13,499 nt of DNA from CAYGWP01 sp964353455 (GTDB lineage: Bacteria; Planctomycetota; Phycisphaerae; FEN-1346): the NCBI GenBank assembly GCA_964353455.1, contig CAYGWP010000597.1, positions 1-13,499 of the forward strand, read 5' to 3'. The notes below the pieces were generated by a model. That model was not told the DNA's origin, searched no databases, and saw only the letters and a program-made list of their open reading frames with translations. Below are positions 1 to 7,038 of the stretch, one piece after another. Made by a program: the position numbers and the translations under genes. The first letter of the stretch is position 1. Each line of letters starts with the position of its first letter.

Positions 1-74
1 TGGCACGCCCGCCCTCGGGCGTGCAAGTGGCTGAAAAGATGCACAGCCGGGGGCGGCTGTGCCACAAGAAGCCG
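1..74. repeat. GTGG-type paired-hairpin repeat (BIME-like), copy A, left end cut by the window
   Basis: Positions 1-74 are identical to 586-659, so this is a second copy of the same element lacking only its first G. It contains two hairpins: GCACGCCCG-ccct-CGGGCGTGC and GCACAGCCG-gggg-CGGCTGTGC, separated by a 16-nt linker. The left arm starts with (G)TGG and the right arm ends with its complement CCAC (62-65). Two inverted hairpins, each footed by a GTGG tetranucleotide, is the layout of REP pairs (BIMEs) mobilised by RAYT/TnpA-REP proteins in other bacteria. The assignment to that class is by structure only; no RAYT gene is in the window. Confidence 0.8.
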
Positions 75-133
75 GTTCTGAAACAGCCTCTTAGCCGGAC
101 GTCGAAGCGACCGCGTTCTGTTAAAGGTCAATA

Positions 134-568
134 ATGAAGCGACGCGAACAGGGGCGCCAGATCGCCCTCCAGGCTCTTTATCAACTCGACGTGCGGCGCG
201 AGGATTTCGGCGACGAGATGGTCGAGTTCCTCCGTGAGAGCACGAAGGACCCGGATACTTACTTTTTCGCGCGGCGGCTGACCGAGGGCGCCTGGGCGTG
301 GCGGGCCGAGGCCGACCGGCTCATCCGCGAGGCCGCCGAGCACTGGCGGATCGAACGCATGGCCGCCATCGACCGCAACATCCTCCGACTTGGCGCCTAC
401 GAGATCGCCCAATGCCCGGACATCCCCGCCCGCGTGGCCATCGACCAGGCCATCGAGTTGGCCAAGTATTTCAGCGCGGCCGAGTCCGGGGCCTTCGTCA
501 ACGGCGTTCTCGACCGAATCCTGCGCATCGTCAAGGGCGAGGATGCCGGCAAGGCCGAAGGCGTTTAG
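134..568 (+). CDS. nusB: Transcription antitermination factor NusB
   Basis: A 144-residue protein of the usual NusB length. NusB is an all-helical RNA-binding protein that pairs with S10 (NusE) on boxA of rRNA leader transcripts and prevents premature termination. Family signatures are visible: RxxxRxxALQALYQLD near residues 4-19, IDRNILRLGAYE at 79-90, VAIDQAIELAK at 101-111, and SGAFVNGVLDRI at 118-129. The ATG at 134 follows AAAGG (123-127) at a 6-nt spacing, which supports this start. It is followed 137 bases later by ftsY on the same strand, with repeat copy B between them, so the two may be cotranscribed. No convincing promoter is visible in the 59 bases between repeat copy A and the gene; the promoter may lie left of the window. 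Confidence 0.95.
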   Translation: MKRREQGRQIALQALYQLDVRREDFGDEMVEFLRESTKDPDTYFFARRLTEGAWAWRAEADRLIREAAEHWRIERMAAIDRNILRLGAYEIAQCPDIPARVAIDQAIELAKYFSAAESGAFVNGVLDRILRIVKGEDAGKAEGV

Positions 569-584
569 CCGCCGTTTCAGAACT

Positions 585-650
585 GTGGCACGCCCGCCCT
601 CGGGCGTGCAAGTGGCTGAAAAGATGCACAGCCGGGGGCGGCTGTGCCAC
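585..650. repeat. GTGG-type paired-hairpin repeat (BIME-like), copy B, complete
   Basis: This is a complete 66-bp element running from GTGGCAC (585-591) to GTGCCAC (644-650). It has two inner hairpins (stems CACGCCCG/CGGGCGTG and CACAGCCG/CGGCTGTG) and an AAGTGGCTGAAAAGAT linker. It starts 16 bases after the nusB stop and ends 55 bases before the ftsY start. Identity with copy A continues through AAGAAGCCG to 659. It has no T-run after either stem, so it is not a typical intrinsic terminator, but two strong hairpins here could protect nusB mRNA or attenuate ftsY. Confidence 0.85.
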
Positions 651-670
651 AAGAAGCCGCTGGCTGCCAG

Positions 671-688
671 CGGTCGCCGCGGCGACCG
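671..688. repeat. 18-bp perfect palindrome containing the 16-mer GGTCGCCGCGGCGACC, copy 1
   Basis: CGGTCGCCGCGGCGACCG is its own reverse complement. The internal 16-mer recurs exactly at 2105-2120 and 13389-13404. This copy lies just upstream of the ftsY ribosome-binding site (AAGGAG, 695-700) and 21 bases beyond the end of repeat copy B. In RNA it would form a hairpin close to the start codon, so an effect on ftsY translation is possible, though this is an inference. Confidence 0.8.
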
Positions 689-705
689 GCTAACAAGGAG
701 TTTTC

Positions 706-1629
706 ATGGCTTTCAAGTGGCTTACCAAACTCACGGAGGGCCTCACCAAGACCCGCTCGAAACTGGCCGAAGGCGTGCGGAGCCTTTTTCGCGTCGGCCG
801 CAAGATCGATGCCCAGTTCCTCCGGGAACTTGAGGAGACGCTCATCCTGGGCGACGTCGGCGTGGCGGCCACGCGGCGGATCATCGAGGACCTGAAGACC
901 CGCTACCGCGACCGCGAAATCACCGCCGCCGACGACCTGCTCGGCATCATCAAGCGGGACTTGAAGGATGCCCTCGCCGTCACGGACGGCGGCCTCAAGA
1001 CCAACCCCGGCGGGCCGACCGTCATCATGGTGGTGGGCGTCAACGGCAGCGGCAAGACCACGGCGGTTGCGCGGCTGGCGCGGCTGTTTCTCTCGGAGGA
1101 GAAGACGGCCCTGCTGGCGGCGTGCGACACGTTCCGCGCGGCCGCCGACGAGCAACTTTCGATCTGGGCACAGCGGGTCGGCGTCGATATGGTGCGGCAC
1201 CGCGTGGGCGCCGACCCGGGCGCGGTTGCCTTCGATGCCGCCGAGGCGGCGCTCGCGCGCAAGGTGGACATCCTGATTGTCGATACCGCCGGCCGCCTCC
1301 ACACCCAGGACCACCTGATGCGGGAACTCGGGAAGATCCGCAAGGTGCTGGCCAACAAGATACCCGGGGCGCCGCACGAGGTGCTCCTGGTGCTCGACGC
1401 GACCACCGGCCAGAACGCCATCGCGCAGGCCAAGCAGTTTCGCGCGGCCACAGACGTCAGCGGCATTTTCCTGGCGAAACTCGACGGCACCGCCAAGGGC
1501 GGCATCGTCCTGGCCATCAGGCAGGAACTCGGCATCCCGGTCAAGTTCGTCGGCATCGGCGAGAAGGCCGACGACATCGCCCCGTTCGATCCCGATGCGT
1601 TCGTAGAGGCCCTATTCGGCGAAGGTTGA
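706..1629 (+). CDS. ftsY: Signal recognition particle receptor FtsY (SRP GTPase)
   Basis: A 307-residue NG-domain protein. FtsY docks the SRP-ribosome complex at the inner membrane through reciprocal GTPase activation with Ffh. A helical N domain (about 1-90, with the ETLILGDVG motif at 44-52) precedes the G domain: P-loop GVNGSGKTT at 111-119, the DTFRAAADEQL insertion-box motif near 141-151, DTAGR at 193-197, the guanine-specificity motif AKLDGTAKGG at 257-266, and GIGEKADDIAPFD at 283-295. It lacks the long acidic A domain of E. coli FtsY, as is common outside the enterics. The FtsY-specific C-terminus (FDPDAFVEALF) and the missing methionine-rich M domain exclude Ffh. AAGGAG at 695-700, 5 nt before the ATG, fixes the start. 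It is downstream of nusB and converges with the minus-strand lipoprotein gene. Confidence 0.97.
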   Translation: MAFKWLTKLTEGLTKTRSKLAEGVRSLFRVGRKIDAQFLRELEETLILGDVGVAATRRIIEDLKTRYRDREITAADDLLGIIKRDLKDALAVTDGGLKTNPGGPTVIMVVGVNGSGKTTAVARLARLFLSEEKTALLAACDTFRAAADEQLSIWAQRVGVDMVRHRVGADPGAVAFDAAEAALARKVDILIVDTAGRLHTQDHLMRELGKIRKVLANKIPGAPHEVLLVLDATTGQNAIAQAKQFRAATDVSGIFLAKLDGTAKGGIVLAIRQELGIPVKFVGIGEKADDIAPFDPDAFVEALFGEG

Positions 1630-1643
1630 GCCGTCTTCGCCAA

Positions 1644-1661
1644 GGCTTCGCCGGCCAAGCC
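1644..1661. other. Short hairpin in the ftsY/lipoprotein convergent spacer
   Basis: GGCTT (1644-1648) and AAGCC (1657-1661) can pair around a GC-rich loop 15 bases after the ftsY stop. There is no T-tract, so it is only a weak terminator candidate. The rest of the 106-base spacer (1630-1735) holds the CCCGCC hairpin listed separately and no gene. Confidence 0.3.
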
Positions 1662-1703
1662 CGCCGCCAGGACAGAAAAGGGTCCAGGACCCCTAACGTC
1701 TTT

Positions 1704-1724
1704 CCCGCCAGTCCGCAGGGCGGG
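1704..1724. repeat. CCCGCCAGT-N4-AGGGCGGG hairpin, copy 1
   Basis: CCCGCC (1704-1709) pairs with GGCGGG (1719-1724). The same sequence, differing only in the four central bases, occurs at 6813-6833 and 9786-9806. Here it lies between the convergent ends of ftsY and the minus-strand lipoprotein gene, 12 bases beyond the lipoprotein stop codon. No T-run follows on either strand. It may act as a 3'-end structure for either gene. Confidence 0.65.
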
Positions 1725-1735
1725 TTGTGTCTGCG

Positions 1736-2878
1736 CTATGGCGCGATGAACTCCACTCGGTTTGTGAGGCGCGGCAGCGGGTCTTCGCCGGATGCTGGGG
1801 TGTGCATGGGCGGACCCTCGCCCGCCCATGACCAGCCGTTCGGGCAGTAGAGCAACTGGATGGCGATGCGGTCGCCCGGCTTCGCCCCCAGTGCCGCCAG
1901 GTCCGGCTCCAGGCGGATGCGGACAGCCTTGCCGAACTCCATCTTCCGACCGGTGCCGAGCGCAAACGTCCGCCCCCGCTCGGGCACAAACGCGCGGCCA
2001 TTGACCTGCACGCCCGCAAGGAGCGTCGCGTCCGGCAGCGTCACGGGGATGGCCGCATCCGATTCCAGCACGAGCGTTGTCCCCTCGGCCCGCAGGCGGA
2101 GGCTGGTCGCCGCGGCGACCGCCGTCGGCCCGCCCGCCATAGCCTTGGCGGCGGCGGGCAAGAGGGTCGGCAGCGGGTCGGCGGGCGAGCGTGCGGGCCT
2201 GCGCTCCATGCCGCGCGCCGGGGGCCGCCGCGCCACGAAGACCGGCTTATCGAACGGCAGCGGTTCCATCGGGTCCCACGCCGGGACGGCGGCGGCGTTG
2301 GCCGTGAGAATCATGTCGGCGGTCGGCGTTGGGGCCTCGCCTTCCTTGGCCGCGGGGATTGTGCCGATGGACTTAAGAGTGAGCGGCAACCACGGGGCCG
2401 CTTCGAGGTCGCAGCGGGCGACCGCTGCGGCGGCAATCGTCCGGCCGCGACAGTCACGGATGTCCAGGCGCACGCCCCCGGACTGCCGTGGAAGGACAGG
2501 CATGGCATAGAGGACGTTCGTCTGCCACAGGCGGTTCTGTTCGGCCTGACGCGAGACCTGCCCCGGCATGGTTGTGGTGCCGCTAGAGTCGGTCATGAAG
2601 ACCTGGACGGGACCGAGGAAGTTGTCGGGGCCTTCGAAAGTGGCCGGCGGCGTGTACCCGTCGGTCAGACAGTAGAGAAGGACGCCGCTATGGCGCGGGC
2701 AGGCGTCAGCCTCCAGGCCAAGGCGGACCTTGATGCCGCCTTCCAGGTCGATCGCGGGTTGTTTCATCAGGTCGGCCCACGTGTGTACGACCGCCACGCT
2801 CCGCGGCGCCGGGCCGCAACCCGCCAGGCACGCCGCCGCCAAGATGAGAACCGCCGCCAGTCTCTTCGAGGTAAGCAT
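1736..2878 (-). CDS. Putative lipoprotein of unknown function
   Basis: A 380-residue protein with a lipoprotein signal peptide: positively charged MLTSKR, a hydrophobic stretch, then lipobox LAGC with the acylated cysteine at residue 21. It is therefore probably exported and membrane-anchored. No enzyme motif is recognised. The remainder looks beta-rich and carries a proline/alanine-rich stretch at about 190-255. The ATG at 2878 is preceded by AGGAGGT (2885-2891) at a 6-nt spacing, a near-perfect ribosome-binding site, and this decides against the much longer open frame that continues antisense to the next gene. Residues 253-258 are encoded by the 16-bp palindrome described separately. It is divergent from the PQQ-type propeller gene, so the two may share control, but nothing in the sequence shows a functional link. 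Confidence 0.8.
   Translation of the reverse strand: MLTSKRLAAVLILAAACLAGCGPAPRSVAVVHTWADLMKQPAIDLEGGIKVRLGLEADACPRHSGVLLYCLTDGYTPPATFEGPDNFLGPVQVFMTDSSGTTTMPGQVSRQAEQNRLWQTNVLYAMPVLPRQSGGVRLDIRDCRGRTIAAAAVARCDLEAAPWLPLTLKSIGTIPAAKEGEAPTPTADMILTANAAAVPAWDPMEPLPFDKPVFVARRPPARGMERRPARSPADPLPTLLPAAAKAMAGGPTAVAAATSLRLRAEGTTLVLESDAAIPVTLPDATLLAGVQVNGRAFVPERGRTFALGTGRKMEFGKAVRIRLEPDLAALGAKPGDRIAIQLLYCPNGWSWAGEGPPMHTPASGEDPLPRLTNRVEFIAP
2105..2120. repeat. 16-bp palindrome GGTCGCCGCGGCGACC, copy 2, inside the lipoprotein gene
   Basis: This is an exact copy of the palindrome seen upstream of ftsY and inside the kinase gene. On the minus-strand frame it encodes Val-Ala-Ala-Ala-Thr, the same peptide and frame as the kinase copy, in an Ala/Pro-rich and probably unstructured part of the lipoprotein. 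Confidence 0.75.
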
Positions 2879-2896
2879 CGCCGCACCTCCTGGCAT

Positions 2897-2924
2897 ATTG
2901 TACTTGGCGACGATTGGCGGCCAA
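2897..2924 (-). promoter_or_regulatory. Candidate sigma70-type promoter for the lipoprotein gene
   Basis: On the minus strand, TTGGCC (2919-2924) and TACAAT (2897-2902) are separated by 16 bases. They lie 19-46 bases upstream of the lipoprotein start in the only locally AT-richer stretch. The -10 is one mismatch from consensus and the -35 is weaker. Confidence 0.4.
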
Positions 2925-2956
2925 GCCAAATAAAACGCTTGCAGTGAGTCCCTCAG

Positions 2957-4231
2957 ATGGCAAACTGGAAGGTGATGACCCTTATCGGACGCAGAAGCAT
3001 GCAGCATATGATGAGGTTGGCTCCGCTGCTCGTCCTCGCGCTGGCCGCCGGGGCCGGCGTTGCAGGGGAGTGGCCGCAACTCGGCGGCAACCCCCAGCAC
3101 ACGGGCTACTCGTCGGAAGACCTGCGCCCGCCGTTCCACATCAAGTGGAACGTCCAGTTCCAGCCGGAGCGCCTGTACCCGGCCGTCCAGGCGGTGGTGG
3201 CCGACGGCCGTGCGTTCCTCGGCACCGAGAGCGGCAACTTCTACGCCCTCAGCATGGCCGACGGCAGCCGCGTGTGGAAATTCCCCGCGGATGCCGACGG
3301 GCCGGTCGGCCCCATCCTCCATACCGCGGCCGTGGCCGACGGGCGGGTCTTCTTCGCCTCGATGGACGGCTGCGTCTATGCCCTTGAGGCGGCCACCGGG
3401 AAGAAGGTCTGGAAGTTCGACTCGCGGATGCGGACCGGTTTCTCTGCGGCGGTGCTTCTGGCCGACGGGAACCTGTTCGCCGTGAATCGCGGCGGAACCG
3501 TCTTTGCTCTCAAACCGTCCGACGGCTCGGAGGTCTGGGCGGCCCGCCTCGATTGTCCGCTTCTCCAGTCGCCCGCATGGAACGACGGCCGGCTCTATGT
3601 TGCAGGCATGGATATGCGTCTGTATGCCCTCGACTCCAAGACCGGCCACGTGCTCTGGAAGACCGAGCCGATCCGCGGCGTCGCCTTCAAGGACTACTGG
3701 CCGCTCGTCTATCGCGGCATGGTTATCGTCCGCCCGATGGGTGGACGGGAAGGATTTGCCTTCCAGGAGGCGACCGGCAAACCCGTGGACCTGCCCCTGC
3801 CGGGCGCCATCTGCATGAACGGGGCGCTCCCGCCGCCGTGCGTCGATGGCGAGGGGCAACTTGTCACATCCATGTCCCTGAAAGGCTCCTGGCACGCCGG
3901 CTGGGGCCGCGTCAATGTTGACACCAAGACCGTCCGGGAAATCTCCACCGACACCGAGGGATGGGGCAACGGCGATGAGAACATGACCCCGAACGCCGCC
4001 GGCCGCCTCATCTTCGCCATGCACTGCGAGGAAGGGAACGCCCAGTACACCGGCTGTTATGATATCCCCTCGAAGACGTGGACGAAGATCAAGGGCGGCC
4101 CGTGGCTCAACATGGTCTCGAACTGCCAGGGCGGCGGGGCCAGCCAGGCGATGGCCGTCGATGGCGTCCTGTTGCACGTGAGCATGCACGGCCTGCGATG
4201 CTTTGTCGGAGGCAGCGATGCGCCTCGTTGA
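2957..4231 (+). CDS. Secreted PQQ-like (WD40-like) beta-propeller repeat protein
   Basis: A 424-residue protein with at least four PQQ-type propeller blades, each ending in a YALD/ATGKxxWK-like pattern. These are seen at roughly residues 79-108 (FYALSMADGSRVWKF), 123-154 (VYALEAATGKKVWKF), 163-195 (VFALKPSDGSEVW) and 203-236 (LYALDSKTGHVLWK). These repeats mark quinoprotein-dehydrogenase-like and BamB-like folds. Catalytic PQQ residues cannot be assigned, so a binding or scaffold role is as likely as enzymatic activity. A signal peptide is evident around residues 15-37 (MQHMMRLAPLLVLALAAG, likely cut before EWPQ). The start is uncertain: the ATG at 2957 has no good ribosome-binding site, and ATGs at 2999, 3008 and 3011 would give a more normal signal peptide. 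Its end overlaps the next gene by 14 bases, which indicates an operon. Confidence 0.85.
   Translation: MANWKVMTLIGRRSMQHMMRLAPLLVLALAAGAGVAGEWPQLGGNPQHTGYSSEDLRPPFHIKWNVQFQPERLYPAVQAVVADGRAFLGTESGNFYALSMADGSRVWKFPADADGPVGPILHTAAVADGRVFFASMDGCVYALEAATGKKVWKFDSRMRTGFSAAVLLADGNLFAVNRGGTVFALKPSDGSEVWAARLDCPLLQSPAWNDGRLYVAGMDMRLYALDSKTGHVLWKTEPIRGVAFKDYWPLVYRGMVIVRPMGGREGFAFQEATGKPVDLPLPGAICMNGALPPPCVDGEGQLVTSMSLKGSWHAGWGRVNVDTKTVREISTDTEGWGNGDENMTPNAAGRLIFAMHCEEGNAQYTGCYDIPSKTWTKIKGGPWLNMVSNCQGGGASQAMAVDGVLLHVSMHGLRCFVGGSDAPR
4208..4212 (+). promoter_or_regulatory. Ribosome-binding site deciding the start of the exported toroid-like protein
   Basis: GGAGG lies inside the 3' end of the propeller gene, 5 bases before the ATG at 4218. 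It supports this ATG over the in-frame TTG at 4203 and implies translational coupling between the two genes. Confidence 0.7.
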
Positions 4232-6827
4232 CACATTCAGCCGGCGAACCCGCGAGTGTGCCGGGTGGCACGGTTACGCTGTTCCGCGTGACCGTGGCTA
4301 TTCCCGCCGCGGCAACCACGGCCACGCAACAGCGTGGCCGTGCCACCCACGGGCGGCATGGGCGCTGGCAATCATCGCCCTGCTGGCCGCAACTGCCGTC
4401 GCCGCCGAACCGACCTGGCAGTCCTCCGCCGCGGGGATGACTGAGGGGGCGCTTTGCTCGCTTGTCCTCCGCGTGAAGGTTGGCGACGGCCTGCAACTGG
4501 AGGTCTCGGGTGGATCGGCCGATGCCGGCTGGAGGACGCTAAGGCCGTGCGTCATTCCGCTCGGTCTCATCTCGCCCGGCAACGACCAGAAACCCTCCGC
4601 CGTGGACCGCTCCGGCGACTGGTCGGGCGGCAAGGCCGTCGCCTCTTTCAGTGGAGAGAAGGTCACCCTGCATGCCAGCCAACTGTCGCCCGGCATTGTC
4701 ATCGAGACATCGGGCAACCGGTTGACGCTCTTCGCCGGCCGGGCCCCGCGCTTGGGTGTGCTCGCCGGCGGCAAACTTGAGGTGACCAGCCTGGCGGGCC
4801 AGCGACAGGCCGAGCAGGTGGCCGTAACGCCCTCGTGGGTTGCCGTGGGCGGAGACTCCGCCGTCAAGGTATCGCCCGTCGGCCAGCCGGTCCGCTTGGC
4901 CCCAGAGGAAACGAAGTGGCTGCTCCTCTGGTGGGGTGAGACGAGCCACTTCATCCATACCGAGTTTCCGCTGGCCGTCGCCGCGCCGTGGGATGGGGCC
5001 TACTTGACCGACTGCCCGCTCCTCATGGTTTTCGACAAGCCGCCGACGGCGGTCGCGCCGGCCAAAGATGGTGGCCTGGAGTTCACCTTCGCCGAGCCGG
5101 GGCGGCGGCTGGCGCTTGTGCCGATCTTCGGCGCCGCCCATCCGCGGGCCGACGTCACCGCCAAGTGGGGGCAGAACCTCCCGAAGGAAATCGCCGAGAG
5201 GTGCCGCACGCTTGCGGCATACGCGCGGAAGTACCCAGTGTCGGTCCGCGAGGACTTCACCTATGACCCGGCGGCCGACGTGGCCACGTTTACGGAGAAG
5301 GTCAAGTTTCTTGACATCGGCCCCGGTGGCAAGTCCTTGGCACCGCTGCCGCCGATGGCAGCGCTGGCGATGCAGCAAGGCCTCGCCGTGTCGCCAGGTG
5401 CGAAACTTGCGACGCTGCCGGGCGTAACCGACTTCGGTCCTGTCATGGGCGCCGAGGATACCGATACTGTTGCGTGGACCGTCAAGGGTCTCGGCAAGTA
5501 CGCCAAACCGCCATCGGGCCCGGCCGGGGCGGGCAAGGCGCCGCCCGAACTTGAGGCCGAGTTCTCGAAACGCCTTGACGAGATGCTCAAGGCGGGGCAA
5601 CTCGCCCCGTGGTGCTATGCCGATAACATCCCGATCTCCAATAATCGCGGCGAGTATTACTGGGGCGAGCCGGGCGAGGTCCTCTATCACCTGGCCGAAC
5701 TTCTTCCGGCGGCCGCGGCCGAGCAGCAGAAGGCCCTGGCCGGTTACATGGCCGACCTGTGCAAGGCCCATCCGCCGGCCACGACCCCTATCATCCGGCC
5801 CGATACCGGCGCACGCCGCGGCGGATACGACCCCTGGCCGAGCAGCCTGCCGAAACTGGTCATGTCAGAACGAGACAAACGGGTCACCCTTTTCTCAATC
5901 TACGGCTTCGAGCGGTACCTTGCGGCTACGGGAGGCAAGCCGGATGGCGAGACCTGGGCCGCATGCAGGAAGGTCATCGACGGCTCGCTCGAGGAGAACG
6001 CCTGGGCCACGCTGTACCTGCTCGGACACGGCGACCGGCACAACCCGATCGGTGGCGATAGGAAGCACTATCCGGAACTTGCCCCTACGGCGTCGTGGCG
6101 GGGCGACCGGCCGGCGGCAATCGTGAACATCAACCGCCGGTTCGCCGGAGCGGTCGGGGCGGTGCGTCTTGCTCGCCTCGCGGGCGACAAGTCCGCCGAA
6201 CAGGAGGCGTGGCGGTTTCTTGCCCGCACGGCCGTCGCACGCTTCGCCATGGGCAAGTACGCCCAGTGGCGGTACGGCGCGGGCCTCGCCGTCCTGCCGC
6301 CAAAGCCCGACTGGTACTGGCAGTACAAGGTCAGGTCCGGTGCCGGTTCTTGGCACGGGACGCTTGAGACGAACCGCTGGGTCTCGCCCGCCGATGACGT
6401 GCGGCAGGTCGTCCGGTTCGCACTCGGCGAGGTGGAACTCGACGATAAGGCCGGGCCGCTGGGGGAGCGCTGGCACCAGGAGTGCTCGTCGGAACTGGCG
6501 GCATTCCGGCACATCACGCCCGAACTTGCCGCATTTCTGGGCGATCACCTCAAGGCCGAGACGGCGGCGCTCGCGGCACGCGTCGAGTGGAATCAGCCGA
6601 CATGGTACGCCTCGTTCACAGAGGCCATTCTCGGGGCAGAGCACAACATGAATCACCCGAGCGACCCGTACGAGATGTTCCTGGTCCGCAGGTGGGTGCT
6701 GGGCGAGAGGCCCGAGCGGCTCAAGGCATGGCTCGACGTACCGTGGCTGGCGCGCGGCGACCTTTTTTACCTGCACAAACTGGCCGAGACGATCAAGGCT
6801 TATCGCTCGCCGCCCGCCAGTGAGTAG
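4218..6827 (+). CDS. Large exported protein, alpha/alpha-toroid (six-hairpin glycosidase)-like C-terminal half, function unknown
   Basis: An 869-residue protein. After an unusual 46-residue polar, arginine-rich leader, a hydrophobic segment (about 47-60, AWALAIIALLAATAVAA) provides the signal peptide, with likely cleavage before EPTW. Residues about 65-360 look beta-rich. From about 450 onward the sequence is helical, with regularly spaced aromatic and acidic motifs (NRGEYYWGEPGEVLYHLAELL, then GGYDPWPSSLP, WYWQYKVRSG, GSWHGTLETNRW), reminiscent of six-hairpin glycosidase-type toroids acting on polysaccharides. No specific family or catalytic pair can be named. It overlaps the upstream propeller gene, so both may act together outside the cytoplasm. 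Residues 16-44 are encoded by a palindromic repeat inserted between the start codon and the signal peptide. The stop codon lies in the loop of another repeat hairpin (6813-6833). Confidence 0.75.
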   Translation: MRLVDTFSRRTRECAGWHGYAVPRDRGYSRRGNHGHATAWPCHPRAAWALAIIALLAATAVAAEPTWQSSAAGMTEGALCSLVLRVKVGDGLQLEVSGGSADAGWRTLRPCVIPLGLISPGNDQKPSAVDRSGDWSGGKAVASFSGEKVTLHASQLSPGIVIETSGNRLTLFAGRAPRLGVLAGGKLEVTSLAGQRQAEQVAVTPSWVAVGGDSAVKVSPVGQPVRLAPEETKWLLLWWGETSHFIHTEFPLAVAAPWDGAYLTDCPLLMVFDKPPTAVAPAKDGGLEFTFAEPGRRLALVPIFGAAHPRADVTAKWGQNLPKEIAERCRTLAAYARKYPVSVREDFTYDPAADVATFTEKVKFLDIGPGGKSLAPLPPMAALAMQQGLAVSPGAKLATLPGVTDFGPVMGAEDTDTVAWTVKGLGKYAKPPSGPAGAGKAPPELEAEFSKRLDEMLKAGQLAPWCYADNIPISNNRGEYYWGEPGEVLYHLAELLPAAAAEQQKALAGYMADLCKAHPPATTPIIRPDTGARRGGYDPWPSSLPKLVMSERDKRVTLFSIYGFERYLAATGGKPDGETWAACRKVIDGSLEENAWATLYLLGHGDRHNPIGGDRKHYPELAPTASWRGDRPAAIVNINRRFAGAVGAVRLARLAGDKSAEQEAWRFLARTAVARFAMGKYAQWRYGAGLAVLPPKPDWYWQYKVRSGAGSWHGTLETNRWVSPADDVRQVVRFALGEVELDDKAGPLGERWHQECSSELAAFRHITPELAAFLGDHLKAETAALAARVEWNQPTWYASFTEAILGAEHNMNHPSDPYEMFLVRRWVLGERPERLKAWLDVPWLARGDLFYLHKLAETIKAYRSPPASE
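4263..4348. repeat. GTGG-type paired-hairpin repeat (BIME-like), copy D, inside a signal-peptide leader
   Basis: An 86-bp element bounded by a perfect 11-bp inverted repeat: GGGTGGCACGG (4263-4273) and CCGTGCCACCC (4338-4348). It contains two hairpins. Arm 1 is GTGG then CACGGTTACGC/GCGTGACCGTG around TGTTCC (4265-4296). Arm 2 on the other strand has a perfect 11-bp stem, CACGGCCACGC/GCGTGGCCGTG (4317-4342), closed by CCAC at 4343-4346. Both arms begin GTGGCAC, as in copies A, B and C, but the stem sequence is different, so this is a second subfamily. It is translated in the frame of the exported protein. Confidence 0.8.
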
Positions 6828-7038
6828 GGCGGGTGATGGTCTTCTGCTGCTTGGCCGTCCACCCGCCGCGGCGGGCGATACGCAGCGCGTGGTCTTCCTC
6901 CACGAACACGTCGAGAAGGCGGTCTTGCATCTCCCAGGTGTCCGGCGGCCACGGGAGGGGCTGTTCCGGCGCTGCGGGCGGAGGGTCCGTGGCACCGGCG
7001 TGGTCACGGGTGGACGTAACATCTTGCGGCACAGCCAC
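6793..7038 (-). CDS. Possible small protein or gene remnant, unknown function
   Basis: An 81-codon minus-strand frame starting with GTG at 7038 and ending at 6793. The central part (LPWPPDTWEMQDRLLDVF, then VEEDHALRIARRGGWTAKQQ) reads like a genuine helical protein, and its third codon positions are very GC-rich, as in the real genes here; the other frames over this stretch read like noise. Against it, the start has no visible ribosome-binding site, a stop codon lies immediately upstream, the last codons run through a repeat hairpin, and it overlaps the end of the exported-protein gene by 35 bases. It could be the decayed 3' part of a longer gene. Confidence 0.35.
   Translation of the reverse strand: MAVPQDVTSTRDHAGATDPPPAAPEQPLPWPPDTWEMQDRLLDVFVEEDHALRIARRGGWTAKQQKTITRPTHWRAASDKP
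6813..6833. repeat. CCCGCCAGT-N4-AGGGCGGG hairpin, copy 2, spanning a stop codon
   Basis: CCCGCC (6813-6818) and GGCGGG (6828-6833) form the stem. The TAG stop of the exported-protein gene (6825-6827) lies in the loop, so the last four residues (PASE) are repeat-encoded. No T-run follows. Confidence 0.65.

Noticed and set aside
585..650. Copy B as an intrinsic terminator of nusB
   Set aside because: It has strong hairpins but no T-run, and the identical sequence occurs upstream of nusB and, rearranged, inside a coding region.
128..652. Minus-strand frame covering nusB and repeat copy B
   Set aside because: It is antisense to nusB, and its N-terminus is simply translated repeat sequence.
1..659. 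CRISPR-like reading of the identical repeats flanking nusB
   Set aside because: Only two copies 585 bases apart with a gene between them, no spacer array and no cas genes.
4203..4217. TTG start five codons upstream for the exported protein
   Set aside because: The ATG at 4218 has GGAGG at a 5-base spacing, and the TTG has none.
2879..4234. Upstream extension of the minus-strand lipoprotein frame by about 450 codons, antisense to the PQQ-propeller gene
   Set aside because: The lipoprotein has an excellent ribosome-binding site, a lipobox signal peptide and a promoter at 2878-2924. The upstream frame is stop-free only because of high GC opposite a real gene.
4539..5771. 410-codon minus-strand frame opposite the exported-protein gene
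   Set aside because: It has no start signal or recognisable motif and is fully covered by a better-supported gene on the other strand.
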